In this document: positions 1-6,182 of the stretch, piece after piece
How the letters are laid out: every line of letters starts with the position of its first letter
Position numbering within the stretch: the stretch's first letter is position 1
DNA from: an uncultured Leuconostoc sp.
GTDB lineage: Bacteria; Bacillota; Bacilli; Lactobacillales; Lactobacillaceae
Direction of reading: 5' to 3'
DNA: 6,437 bases
Assembly (NCBI GenBank): GCA_900554745.1
Contig: USIU01000073.1
Location: forward strand, 1 to 6,437
Notes under the pieces: generated by a model
What the model was told of the DNA's origin: nothing
Database searches by the model: none
What the model saw: the letters and a program-made list of their open reading frames with translations, nothing else
Translations under genes and position numbers: made by a program

Positions 1-788
1 ATATGGCCAACAGCACCCAAATTGGTCAAGCCAAAGAGTTGCGAAACTTCATCCGGACTCTTCACGGTCGTATCAGACAATTCCTTCGCCAATACGACTA
101 AGAATGTCAAGCCACCAAGCAAGACCAGACCAGCTAAAGTAAAGAGTTTCTTATTCGGTGCCACTGGTGTCTTATTGGTCTTGGCTGAATCAATAATTGA
201 CACGTTATTGATTTTCATAAAGCCACCAATTTTATTCTTAAATGCATCAGCGACCGTGTTCGCGACTGCAGCAGCTTCTTCGGCGTTTTTAGCCTTTACA
301 TTAATCGAGAAAACTTGTGAGTTTTGCTGGTTTGAAATCGTCACCATTTTCTTCAATTGATCAACTGACAAGTTGTAAGGCTTTTGTTTTGACGGTTTTG
401 TGATTTCATCTTGCGCAGGCTTAATCAAGCGCTGAGTCCCATCAGCTAAAGTCCGATATTCCGCTGGCTTAGCTTCTTGCACCACAATTGGTTCTGGATG
501 CTTCAATTGTTTAGCCGCATCCCCTAAGACATTGCTCGAAATCACCAAATTCTTATAAGTTTCAATGATTTGGACATCGGCTTGTTGATCAGACAAGTTC
601 ACTGACGCGTTGTTATTATCGTTAGAACGATTAACCAGCATACTGGTTGAAGCGCTATACGTGGGTGCAATTAAAAATTCTGCAATGGCGAAACCAAGAC
701 CCGCACCAATAATCGCCATAAAAAGAATGGCAAAAAAGTGCTTACGGATAATGTCCCATAGTTGTCGTAACTCAAGTACGTTATTCAT
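1..788 (-). CDS. Wzz/CpsC-type polysaccharide chain-length co-polymerase (3' end outside window)
   Basis: This gene encodes a membrane activator/adaptor of exopolysaccharide or capsule polymerisation. In Gram-positives such proteins set chain length and activate a partner tyrosine autokinase (CpsD/Wze). The visible 262 codons start at ATG 788 and remain open at the window edge. An N-terminal helix spans about residues 17-40 (HFFAILFMAIIGAGLGF...). An extracellular region follows with the typical ADVQIIETYKNLVIS block (70-84) and the KAKNAEEAAAVANTVADAF helix (165-183). The pre-TM2 segment KTPVAPNK (206-213) leads into a second helix (about 215-234). A cytoplasmic tail follows (SPDEVSQLFGLTNLGAVG), where the kinase would be contacted. 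A Lys/Pro-rich stretch at about 95-137 looks longer than in minimal family members. The Shine-Dalgarno AAGGA (799-803) lies 10 nt before the start. The gene is 25 nt downstream of the phosphatase gene and is presumably co-transcribed with it. No kinase domain is seen in the window. Confidence 0.9.
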   Translation of the reverse strand, partial: MNNVLELRQLWDIIRKHFFAILFMAIIGAGLGFAIAEFLIAPTYSASTSMLVNRSNDNNNASVNLSDQQADVQIIETYKNLVISSNVLGDAAKQLKHPEPIVVQEAKPAEYRTLADGTQRLIKPAQDEITKPSKQKPYNLSVDQLKKMVTISNQQNSQVFSINVKAKNAEEAAAVANTVADAFKNKIGGFMKINNVSIIDSAKTNKTPVAPNKKLFTLAGLVLLGGLTFLVVLAKELSDTTVKSPDEVSQLFGLTNLGAVGH

Positions 789-813
789 TGTGTGTTAATC
801 CTTTATTCATTAA

Positions 814-1581
814 TTAAAAACGGTTGCGTAGCCAACGTTTAACAATTGGCGCCGGCAATAAACGCTGAATGGGGCGACCATCAATAATCGCTTCCGCATT
901 CAACGCAAATAAGTCACTGATTTCAGTGCCCTGCTGTTTCCGCAACTTGGCAAAAGCAGCCTGCATATTATAGGTGCGATTGGGCAAATCATGCACGTCT
1001 GAGACAAACACATGCCCTAAGTTACGCGAGACAATTGCCTCGGCAAATCTTTGCACTTTTTTTCCAAAGGCGCCAACATATGAACTGGCCGTCACCTGAG
1101 CTATCGCGCCCCGCTCCACTAGCTGATACAAAATCTCTGGTTGCGCCATCAGCTTGGTATTGCGCTCTGGATGCGCAATTTGTACTGTAATGCCCCGCTG
1201 CATCAGATTAAAAATCATGTCTGCACTATACGTCGGCACATCATCATCTGGGAATTCCAGGAGTAAATACTGATTCCCTTCATCAGCAAAGAGAATCTCA
1301 TCTGCTGCTAACGCTTCAATTAGCTCACCGTTAATCCGGACTTCTTGTGACGGAAAGACTTGTAAGGGAATCCCTTCTTGATCAAGCATCGCTTGGAAGT
1401 CAGCTGTTAAAGCCACCACGTCTGCTTTGTTATTACGATAACGCCCATTCATATGATGGGGCGTCATCAACATCGCTTCTATCCCTTCCGCCACAGCGTC
1501 ACGTGCCATCCGCAACGAGGCACGCATGGACGCCGAACCGTCATCAATCTCCGGCAGCAGATGACTATGTAAATCAATCAT
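814..1581 (-). CDS. CpsB/YwqE-type manganese-dependent protein-tyrosine phosphatase (PHP fold)
   Basis: The 255-residue product belongs to the PHP-superfamily phosphotyrosine phosphatases of capsule/EPS loci (S. pneumoniae CpsB, B. subtilis YwqE). These dephosphorylate the CpsD-type kinase and so tune polymer synthesis. Metal-ligand motifs are visible in order: DLHSH (3-7) in MIDLHSHLLPEIDDGS, TPHH (40-43), SQEV with Glu80, AHPER (136-140) and SDVHD (194-198). Length matches the family and no signal peptide is present, so it should be cytoplasmic. The start ATG at 1581 is supported by AGGAG (1587-1591) five bases upstream and by the conserved MIDxHxH opening. It appears to be the first gene of the EPS operon and precedes the Wzz-like gene. 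In many lactic acid bacteria and streptococci a LytR-type regulator or the Wzz gene comes first instead. Direct repeats lie just upstream and may carry regulation. Confidence 0.93.
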   Translation of the reverse strand: MIDLHSHLLPEIDDGSASMRASLRMARDAVAEGIEAMLMTPHHMNGRYRNNKADVVALTADFQAMLDQEGIPLQVFPSQEVRINGELIEALAADEILFADEGNQYLLLEFPDDDVPTYSADMIFNLMQRGITVQIAHPERNTKLMAQPEILYQLVERGAIAQVTASSYVGAFGKKVQRFAEAIVSRNLGHVFVSDVHDLPNRTYNMQAAFAKLRKQQGTEISDLFALNAEAIIDGRPIQRLLPAPIVKRWLRNRF

Positions 1582-1598
1582 ACCCGCTCCTAAGTTTG

Positions 1599-1634
1599 TA
1601 TTACTATTACAAGTTTAATATTACTATTGCGAGT
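1599..1634. repeat. Pair of 16-bp direct repeats upstream of the EPS phosphatase
   Basis: TATTACTATTACAAGT (1599-1614) and TATTACTATTGCGAGT (1619-1634) match at 14 of 16 positions and start exactly 20 bp apart, about two helical turns. They lie between the probable promoter and the ribosome binding site of the phosphatase gene, which is where a dimeric regulator could bind one DNA face. The 20-bp phase resembles that of direct-repeat response-regulator sites, but I cannot match the sequence to a named regulator. Confidence 0.5.
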
Positions 1635-1645
1635 CAAACCCTCGC

Positions 1646-1677
1646 ATATAACCAACCATACCATGTGAAAATGTCAA
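1646..1677 (-). promoter_or_regulatory. Candidate promoter of the EPS operon
   Basis: On the minus strand a consensus -35 TTGACA (1677-1672) is followed by TGG-TTATAT, an extended -10-like element (1654-1646). The spacing is 20 bp, longer than the 16-18 bp optimum. Initiation would be near 1639 and would place the direct repeats in the early transcribed region. The long spacer suggests a weak or activator-dependent promoter, and another start site is possible. Confidence 0.35.
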
Positions 1678-1764
1678 CAATATTACATTTATAAAACAAA
1701 AGTTTCTTTTTGTCATATTACGTTTTGAGCAAGGCTATTTTTTCTCATATAACTTTTTTAATGC

Positions 1765-1802
1765 ATAATAAAAGCGAACACGCATTAGCGGTTCGCATTT
1801 TG
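1765..1802 (-). terminator. Rho-independent terminator of the aldo/keto reductase gene
   Basis: The arms GCGAAC-a-CGC (1774-1783) and GCGGTTCGC (1788-1796) pair around an ATTA loop with a single bulged base. On the minus strand the hairpin is followed by TTTTATTAT. It begins about 36 nt after the reductase stop codon. A shorter T run on the other side (TTTTG) could give weak activity in the opposite direction. The GCGAAC/GTTCGC core is the same as in the terminator near 2880. Confidence 0.82.
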
Positions 1803-1832
1803 TAAATTCTACTTTCTTTTGATAAGAAACTA

Positions 1833-2762
1833 TTAAGGCAATGTATTCCCAGCAGCCAGATAAATATCGTACCACTCTTGTCGCGTTAACGTGACGTTAT
1901 CCCCATCAGTCATCTCTTGAATATGCTGATCACTCATTGACCCAATCATCACTTGCATGTTAGCTGGATGCCGTAGAATCCAGGCTACCGCAATCGCACT
2001 CTTACTGGTTTGATATTGATCTGCCAAGCGACCGAGTTCGGCATTTAATTCTGGAAAATCAGGATTATCCACAAACACGCCACCAAAAAAGCCAAATTGC
2101 ACTGGTGACCAGGTTTGGATCGTCATATTTTGAATCCGACTATACGCCATCAATTCCGCATCACGCATAACCGCAGCATCATCGGTCATATTGACATGAA
2201 TCTGCTGATCAATCATCCCCGTGTGCATAATCCCGAATTGCAATTGATTGACAATTAAAGGTTGCTGAACCGCAGTCTTTAAAAGTTCAATGTCTAATGA
2301 ATTTTGGTTTGATACCCCAAAATAACGGACTTTACCACTTTGCTCTAAATAGTTGAATGCTTCCGCCACTTCCTCAGGTTCCACCAAGACATCTGGTCGG
2401 TGCAACACAAAGACATCTAAGTAATCCGTGCCAATACGACTCAGCTCGTCTTCTACCGACTGGATCAAATTTGCTTTTGAAAAGTCCACTCTTTTGAAGC
2501 CATCCCCACGGACAATCCCACCTTTAGACTGAATTAAAATACTATCCCGCGCCACGTGAGCATTTTTTAACGCCCGGCCAAACGCACTGGATGATTGACC
2601 ATTCCCATAAATATTGGCCGAGTCAAAAAAATTAATGCCATTTGCGATCGCCGATTCGACTGTTTGTTGCGCTTCAAGCTCACTTCGCGTGCCCATACGC
2701 ATCACGCCAAGCCCAATTCGTGAAGCGTGCAGTTCGCTGTTACCCAGCTTAATCTTCTTCAA
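1833..2762 (-). CDS. Aldo/keto reductase, YdhF-like
   Basis: This is a predicted cytosolic NADPH-dependent oxidoreductase of the aldo/keto reductase superfamily, which reduces carbonyl compounds; its natural substrate cannot be read from the sequence. Numbered from the TTG start, the catalytic tetrad is complete: Asp47 (FFDSAN), Tyr52 (NIYG), Lys80 (QSKGG) and His121 (LHRPD). The LHRPD signature, the opening KKIKLGNSELHASRIGLGVMRMG and the C-terminal WILRHPANMQVMIGS (cofactor-binding loop) fit the YdhF-like group of about 300 residues. I chose TTG at 2762 (309 aa) because AGGTGAGG lies just upstream and the family's N-terminus begins here. The longer frame from ATG 2798 adds 12 unconserved residues and has no Shine-Dalgarno. 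The gene is monocistronic, flanked by terminators on both sides. Confidence 0.93.
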   Translation of the reverse strand: MKKIKLGNSELHASRIGLGVMRMGTRSELEAQQTVESAIANGINFFDSANIYGNGQSSSAFGRALKNAHVARDSILIQSKGGIVRGDGFKRVDFSKANLIQSVEDELSRIGTDYLDVFVLHRPDVLVEPEEVAEAFNYLEQSGKVRYFGVSNQNSLDIELLKTAVQQPLIVNQLQFGIMHTGMIDQQIHVNMTDDAAVMRDAELMAYSRIQNMTIQTWSPVQFGFFGGVFVDNPDFPELNAELGRLADQYQTSKSAIAVAWILRHPANMQVMIGSMSDQHIQEMTDGDNVTLTRQEWYDIYLAAGNTLP

Positions 2763-2775
2763 TATCCTCACCTCA
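2763..2775 (-). promoter_or_regulatory. Ribosome binding site that decides the TTG start
   Basis: On the minus strand, GATGAGGTGAGGATAT lies immediately before the TTG at 2762. It holds two overlapping GAGG cores, 4 and 8-9 nt from the TTG. No comparable purine box precedes the upstream ATG at 2798, so translation most likely begins at the TTG. Confidence 0.75.
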
Positions 2776-2816
2776 TCAATTACTAAACAATCGTTCATTC
2801 ACAGCTATATGCTAGT

Positions 2817-2822
2817 ATTATA
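2817..2822 (-). promoter_or_regulatory. -10 box of the aldo/keto reductase promoter
   Basis: A perfect TATAAT on the minus strand would start transcription near 2810, about 48 nt upstream of the TTG start and only about 12 nt upstream of the ATG at 2798. No good -35 hexamer is found 16-18 bp upstream (the sequence there is GC-rich), and there is no TGn extension. The promoter may therefore be weak or activator-dependent. Confidence 0.5.
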
Positions 2823-2863
2823 GCGCAAGCTGTCCCAGTCCACGCATATCTTGTTTCAATCCA

Positions 2864-2898
2864 ACATAAAAGCGAACGCTCAAGAGCGTTCGCTTTTT
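2864..2898 (-). terminator. Terminator overlapping the end of the transporter gene
   Basis: The arms AAAAGCGAACGCTC (2868-2881) and GAGCGTTCGCTTTT (2884-2897) are perfect 14-bp complements separated by two bases, so the real loop opens to about four to six bases. On the minus strand the second arm ends in TTTTATGTT. The transporter's last codons (Ser-Glu-Arg-Ser) and its TGA stop (2880-2882) form the first arm and the loop. The symmetric A/T flanks could also terminate transcripts from the plus strand. Confidence 0.88.
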
Positions 2899-4232
2899 GA
2901 ATGACTGACTTTCTTTTGATAAGCAAATATTAACGCATAGACCACAATCGCTATCAACACTAACGTTGTCGCAACTGTATTCCAACCATGCATCACTTGA
3001 ATGCTTTCAGGTGTCGGTGCACTAGCTGTCGTCATGACAAAAAAGTCTTGAATCGTATGGCCATCTCTAAGAATAATGACCGACGCCAACACCATCAGCA
3101 AAAACTGAGTCAAAATACTGCCAATATTTTGCAAAGTATACTTGACCCAGAGCCGCTTATCTTCAGGAATGGGGTCGGTCGCTTGATAACGCGTGGTCAG
3201 CCAGCCATTCAACGTTCCCTTAAAGAGACTAACCAAGAACAAGCCAATCGGAAACAACGGCGTGACTAAAATGATCAGCAAGCCGACCACAATCCCAACC
3301 AGCGACCGTCGTTTCACGTCGATTCCCAACATTGTCATCCCCTTTGGCGCTAATAAGGTTCCTAGCACATATGGCAAGTAAAAGTAGAAAAAGGCTGCGC
3401 GATGCCCATAAAAAGCCGCTGTATACAGCGAGCTAAACAAAAACAAATAATTCCCGACCGCCCCATTAATCAACGTTAACCACAGTAATTGATTTGGCAC
3501 GTGGCGTTGCACTTTTCGCCGCCAGAACGTGACCACCCCGACGGTGACCAGTGCAATCAAGAAAAAACTATTAATCACCGCATCAAAGGCCAACGTATCG
3601 GCCAACAATCGACTGGATCGCAAGCCAAATAACAAAATAAAGAACACCACAAATAAAATCAAATACCGATAGGACGTTTCTTCAAGACCATGCGTTTCGA
3701 CTTGATAGTGCGGCATCACATTGGGCGTTTGCAATGCCAGCCCGTACATTACCCCATAAATCACAAAAAACACGAGGTATTTGTCGGCATCAGGTAATAA
3801 CAACGCTGCACCAAGCAATACCAACATCACCAGTGAGCCGACCATATTGCCCCGCAACACTGCATCTCGGGTTTTCAAATATTGCCCAATCGCTGCATTG
3901 GCTGGTGGTAGCCATGCCCCACTCAACCCCAGAAAAAAGCCAGCCACAATGAAACTCGGAAAATACACCGTTCCCAAAATCCCAAAGCCACAGCCAAGTA
4001 ACCCACAATAGAGGGCCAACTTTAAGAGACGCAAACTATCCAGCCGGGTTTTAATCCCCCGAATAAAGAAAATACCTGTCATCCGAAAGGTATAAAACAA
4101 GACAAACGGTAAAACGGTCAGCATGGATTGGCCATTACTAAGCTGAACTAATAGCATAAAAGGCAAGACGATGATGGTGCTACTTAAGATGGTCAGGGCG
4201 GATTTGCCAACAATTGGCAAGTGATTGGTCAT
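2880..4232 (-). CDS. MFS-like multi-pass membrane transporter, substrate unknown
   Basis: A 450-residue integral membrane protein with about 12-13 hydrophobic helices, roughly at residues 12-31, 36-59, 69-92, 93-111, 129-148, 151-168, 189-207, 216-239, 250-277, 279-297, 313-341, 372-390 and 422-443. The arrangement resembles a major facilitator permease: basic loops such as RGIKTRLDSLR after helix 2 and WRRKVQRH after helix 8, and GLSGAWLPPANAAIG around helix 4. I do not see an intact canonical MFS motif A, so the family call is by overall architecture. No substrate is assigned. The hydrophilic stretch RDGHTIQDFFVMTTASAPTPES (about 388-409, cited by ends) probably faces outside. The start ATG 4232 has GAGGA 9 nt upstream. 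The gene stands alone between the trmD terminator and its own, with an inverted repeat in its promoter region, so it may be repressor-controlled. Confidence 0.75.
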   Translation of the reverse strand: MTNHLPIVGKSALTILSSTIIVLPFMLLVQLSNGQSMLTVLPFVLFYTFRMTGIFFIRGIKTRLDSLRLLKLALYCGLLGCGFGILGTVYFPSFIVAGFFLGLSGAWLPPANAAIGQYLKTRDAVLRGNMVGSLVMLVLLGAALLLPDADKYLVFFVIYGVMYGLALQTPNVMPHYQVETHGLEETSYRYLILFVVFFILLFGLRSSRLLADTLAFDAVINSFFLIALVTVGVVTFWRRKVQRHVPNQLLWLTLINGAVGNYLFLFSSLYTAAFYGHRAAFFYFYLPYVLGTLLAPKGMTMLGIDVKRRSLVGIVVGLLIILVTPLFPIGLFLVSLFKGTLNGWLTTRYQATDPIPEDKRLWVKYTLQNIGSILTQFLLMVLASVIILRDGHTIQDFFVMTTASAPTPESIQVMHGWNTVATTLVLIAIVVYALIFAYQKKVSHSKSERS

Positions 4233-4252
4233 AACAGTTTGTCCTCGTATAC

Positions 4253-4277
4253 AAAACGTGTCATGACATCACGTTTT
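4253..4277. promoter_or_regulatory. Inverted repeat, candidate operator of the transporter gene
   Basis: AAAACGTG (4253-4260) and CACGTTTT (4270-4277) are perfect 8-bp inverted half-sites with a 9-bp spacer. Within and beside the spacer lies a second perfect palindrome, TGTCATGACA (4259-4268), centred 1.5 bp away. The pair lies 21-45 bp upstream of the transporter start, next to a -10-like GTATAC (minus strand, about 4247-4252). The position suits a repressor dimer. No T run follows, so a terminator is unlikely. The cognate regulator is not in the window. Confidence 0.5.
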
Positions 4278-4283
4278 AGGGTA

Positions 4284-4316
4284 AAGAAAAAGTCCAAGCG
4301 ATGGCTTGGACTTTTT
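4284..4316 (-). terminator. Rho-independent terminator of the rimM-trmD operon
   Basis: The arms AAAAAGTCCAAGC (4287-4299) and GCTTGGACTTTTT (4304-4316) are perfect 13-bp complements around the four-base loop GATG. On the minus strand the stem is followed by TTTTTCTTT. It starts 20 nt after the trmD stop codon. A T run is present on both flanks, so bidirectional function is possible, but no plus-strand gene reads into it. Confidence 0.93.
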
Positions 4317-4336
4317 GTCATGATCGCATGATCTGA

Positions 4337-5068
4337 TTACTCAGATTCATGTTTAATATCGTCTAAGAGATCGCGTTCCTGCTTTGACAGTGGTCGCTTC
4401 TCTAAGAGATCCGGCCGACGTAACCACGTCCGGCGTAAGGACTCTTTTAATCGCCATTCGGCAATTTTAGCATGGTTCCCACTCATCAAAACTTCCGGTA
4501 CCTTACGGCCCCGAAAATCAGCAGGTCGCGTATATTGTGGAAATTCCAACAAATTATCTTGGAATGAGTCTTCCTCAGCACTCACATTATTACCTAAGAC
4601 ATCTGGTAAAAAGCGCGCCGTGGCATCAATGATGACCATCGCCCCAAGCTCTCCCCCTGTCAACACGTAATCTCCCAATGAGATTTCATCGTCAACGAGC
4701 TCGCGAATGCGTTCGTCATAGCCTTCATAATGCCCTGCAATAAATGTGATATGTTCCTTCTGCGCTAATTCTTTTGCCACATGGTGGTCAAATTTGCGCC
4801 CAGCGGGATCTAGCAACACCACGTGCCCCTTATCACCTGCTGCTGCTTCAACGGCGGCCATTGCATCAAAGATTGGCTGCGCCATCAAAAGCATCCCCGC
4901 ACCACCGCCAAAAGGATAATCGTCAACATTATTGTGCTTGTTTTCCGTATAATCACGGAAATCAGTCACGTGAAAGTCTAACGCCCCTTTGTCAATCGCT
5001 TTCCCCAAAATCGATTGTTTCAACGGTGTAAACATATCTGGAAATAAACTTAAGACATCAATTCGCAT
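4337..5068 (-). CDS. trmD: tRNA (guanine-N1-)-methyltransferase TrmD
   Basis: TrmD transfers a methyl group from S-adenosylmethionine to N1 of G37 in tRNAs with a G at position 36, preventing +1 frameshifting; it is a cytosolic homodimer of the SPOUT (trefoil-knot) class. The 243 residues match the usual family length. Diagnostic segments in order are: MRIDVLSLFPDMF (1-13), YPFGGGAGM (51-59), LLDPAGR (85-91), AGHYEGYDER (111-120), EISLGDYVLTGGELGA (128-143), LLEFPQYTRP (173-182) and LMSGNHAKIAEWR (194-206). The knot and the C-terminal domain are complete. The start ATG overlaps the rimM stop by one base (TAATG), which points to translational coupling; GGAAGGA lies about 11 nt upstream. A terminator follows directly. 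The rplS gene that often follows trmD is absent, and a transporter gene lies there instead. Confidence 0.98.
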   Translation of the reverse strand: MRIDVLSLFPDMFTPLKQSILGKAIDKGALDFHVTDFRDYTENKHNNVDDYPFGGGAGMLLMAQPIFDAMAAVEAAAGDKGHVVLLDPAGRKFDHHVAKELAQKEHITFIAGHYEGYDERIRELVDDEISLGDYVLTGGELGAMVIIDATARFLPDVLGNNVSAEEDSFQDNLLEFPQYTRPADFRGRKVPEVLMSGNHAKIAEWRLKESLRRTWLRRPDLLEKRPLSKQERDLLDDIKHESE

Positions 5069-5586
5069 TAATCTAACAATCCTTCCAACGCGTCAATCGT
5101 GATGCGCTTATTGTCGACATCAACGTTTTTTACCACGTCATCAATCATTGGAATTAATGCATCTTTTTGCCCCGGTCGCTTCACAACCCAGACATCATTT
5201 GCGCCAGTGGTCATAATTTCTGACACCACCCCAATGTCATTACCGTCCAGGTCGAATACACGACTATCTATTATTTCGTCGTAATAGTATTCATCATCCC
5301 CTAGTGTCTCACGTGCATCGCCATAGACATAGACATCATGAGTCTTATATTTTTCGATATCGTTAATGTTGTTCACGCCTTCAAAAAGCACTAACCACAT
5401 GTTCTTGTGCAAACGTGACGACTTGACCTGAAATGGGACAAAGCCATCTTTTGTTTCCACTTGTAGTGTTGCACCTTTTTTAAAGCGCTCATCAGCAAAA
5501 TCGGTAATCGCTAAGATTTTAACTTCACCACGAATGCCGTGGGTGTTGACAATTGTGCCAACTTTAAAATAATTTTCTTTTGTCAT
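5068..5586 (-). CDS. rimM: 16S rRNA processing / 30S maturation protein RimM
   Basis: RimM binds ribosomal protein S19 and assists assembly of the 30S head and 16S processing. The 172-residue product has the family's two domains. The N-terminal RimM domain carries VGTIVNTHGIRGEVKI (9-24). The C-terminal PRC-barrel contains EYYYDEIIDSRVFDLDG, then VVSEIMTTGANDVWVV, DALIPMIDDVVKNVD and a final IDALEGLLD. Its position directly before trmD with a one-base overlap is the classic arrangement. No rpsP is adjacent upstream; a DUF308 membrane-protein gene is found 46 bp away. ATG 5586 is the natural family start, but no Shine-Dalgarno precedes it. Instead a -10 box lies only six bases away, so the message may be leaderless. 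Confidence 0.97.
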   Translation of the reverse strand: MTKENYFKVGTIVNTHGIRGEVKILAITDFADERFKKGATLQVETKDGFVPFQVKSSRLHKNMWLVLFEGVNNINDIEKYKTHDVYVYGDARETLGDDEYYYDEIIDSRVFDLDGNDIGVVSEIMTTGANDVWVVKRPGQKDALIPMIDDVVKNVDVDNKRITIDALEGLLD

Positions 5587-5592
5587 AATGAT

Positions 5593-5601
5593 ATTATAGC
5601 A
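5593..5601 (-). promoter_or_regulatory. Extended -10 promoter directly before rimM
   Basis: On the minus strand TGC-TATAAT (5601-5593) is a perfect extended -10. Normal spacing would put the first transcribed base at about 5586, the A of the rimM start codon. No good -35 is apparent 16-18 bp upstream, which an extended -10 can tolerate. No terminator is visible between the DUF308 gene and rimM, so read-through from upstream may also supply rimM mRNA. Confidence 0.6.
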
Positions 5602-5632
5602 TAGCTTTTATGACCACTGGCAGGTGTTGTGC

Positions 5633-6175
5633 TTAGGCGTGACGGTGTGACCAAGTGAAGTATTGGAAGATCTTCACAACACCCACAATGATCATGGCCA
5701 AACCAAGTAGTAGCCACAAGATTGCTGCACCAATAAGTGGTGAGAATAGCAATACAACACCGGCCAACAAGCTAATCAATGCTGAAAATACTGCCCAGCC
5801 CTTACGTTCAAAATACTTCAATGAGGCAAAGGTTACAATAGCTTCAACGATCCAAGTGATACCAACCAACAAACCAACGATTAGGAATAGGTAAGCTGTT
5901 GCGGCGTACAAGTTGATGAAGCTGAAGACACCAGCCACCAAATAAATCACACCAACCAAGAAGCTTCCCAAACGTGCCCAAGCTGATTCGTCATCATGTG
6001 TGCCGATTGCGGCAACATAGGCTGCACCAATCGCAATGAAGGCAACACCGACCATAATCGTAACAGCTGCTGCTGTACGGTTTGGCCAAAAGACAATCAA
6101 AAGACCAAAGATCAATGATAGTAGACCTTGAAGTCCTACCATCGAGCGCAACTTCGTGTAAAATACGTCTGACAT
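5633..6175 (-). CDS. DUF308 / HdeD-like six-helix membrane protein
   Basis: A 180-residue integral membrane protein with six hydrophobic helices at about residues 15-31, 36-57, 69-87, 91-119, 127-146 and 148-173. They are arranged as repeated two-helix units with LxGLLSLIFGLLIVFWP and ISLLAGVVLLFSP as similar repeats. This fits the DUF308/HdeD family. The E. coli namesake is linked to acid resistance, but the molecular activity is not established and acid tolerance here is only inference. A short loop, THDDESAWARLG, separates helices 2 and 3; the C-terminus is short and basic (WSHRHA). The start ATG 6175 has a near-perfect AGGAGGAGA 6-9 nt upstream. Codons look strongly biased (many GGT, CAA and AAC), unlike the transporter gene, suggesting high expression. 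It is preceded by a strong promoter and a long leader. Confidence 0.85.
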   Translation of the reverse strand: MSDVFYTKLRSMVGLQGLLSLIFGLLIVFWPNRTAAAVTIMVGVAFIAIGAAYVAAIGTHDDESAWARLGSFLVGVIYLVAGVFSFINLYAATAYLFLIVGLLVGITWIVEAIVTFASLKYFERKGWAVFSALISLLAGVVLLFSPLIGAAILWLLLGLAMIIVGVVKIFQYFTWSHRHA

Positions 6176-6182
6176 TTTATTC

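Noticed and set aside
22..360. Plus-strand open frame of 112 codons
   Set aside because: It lies antisense to the Wzz-like gene, whose minus-strand translation has clear family features; the plus frame has no ribosome binding site or recognisable sequence.
1347..1694. Plus-strand open frame of 115 codons
   Set aside because: Most of it is antisense to the PHP phosphatase gene, and its tail runs through the A/T-rich promoter region as low-complexity residues.
3734..4011. Overlapping plus- and minus-strand frames inside the transporter gene
   Set aside because: They are shadows of the transporter reading frame, which shows regular hydrophobic helices; the alternatives lack start signals and domain sense.
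4331..4346. Small inverted repeat ATCTGA/TCAGAT with the trmD stop codon in its loop
   Set aside because: The six-base A/T-rich stem has no U run, and a much stronger terminator lies just downstream, so it is probably chance.
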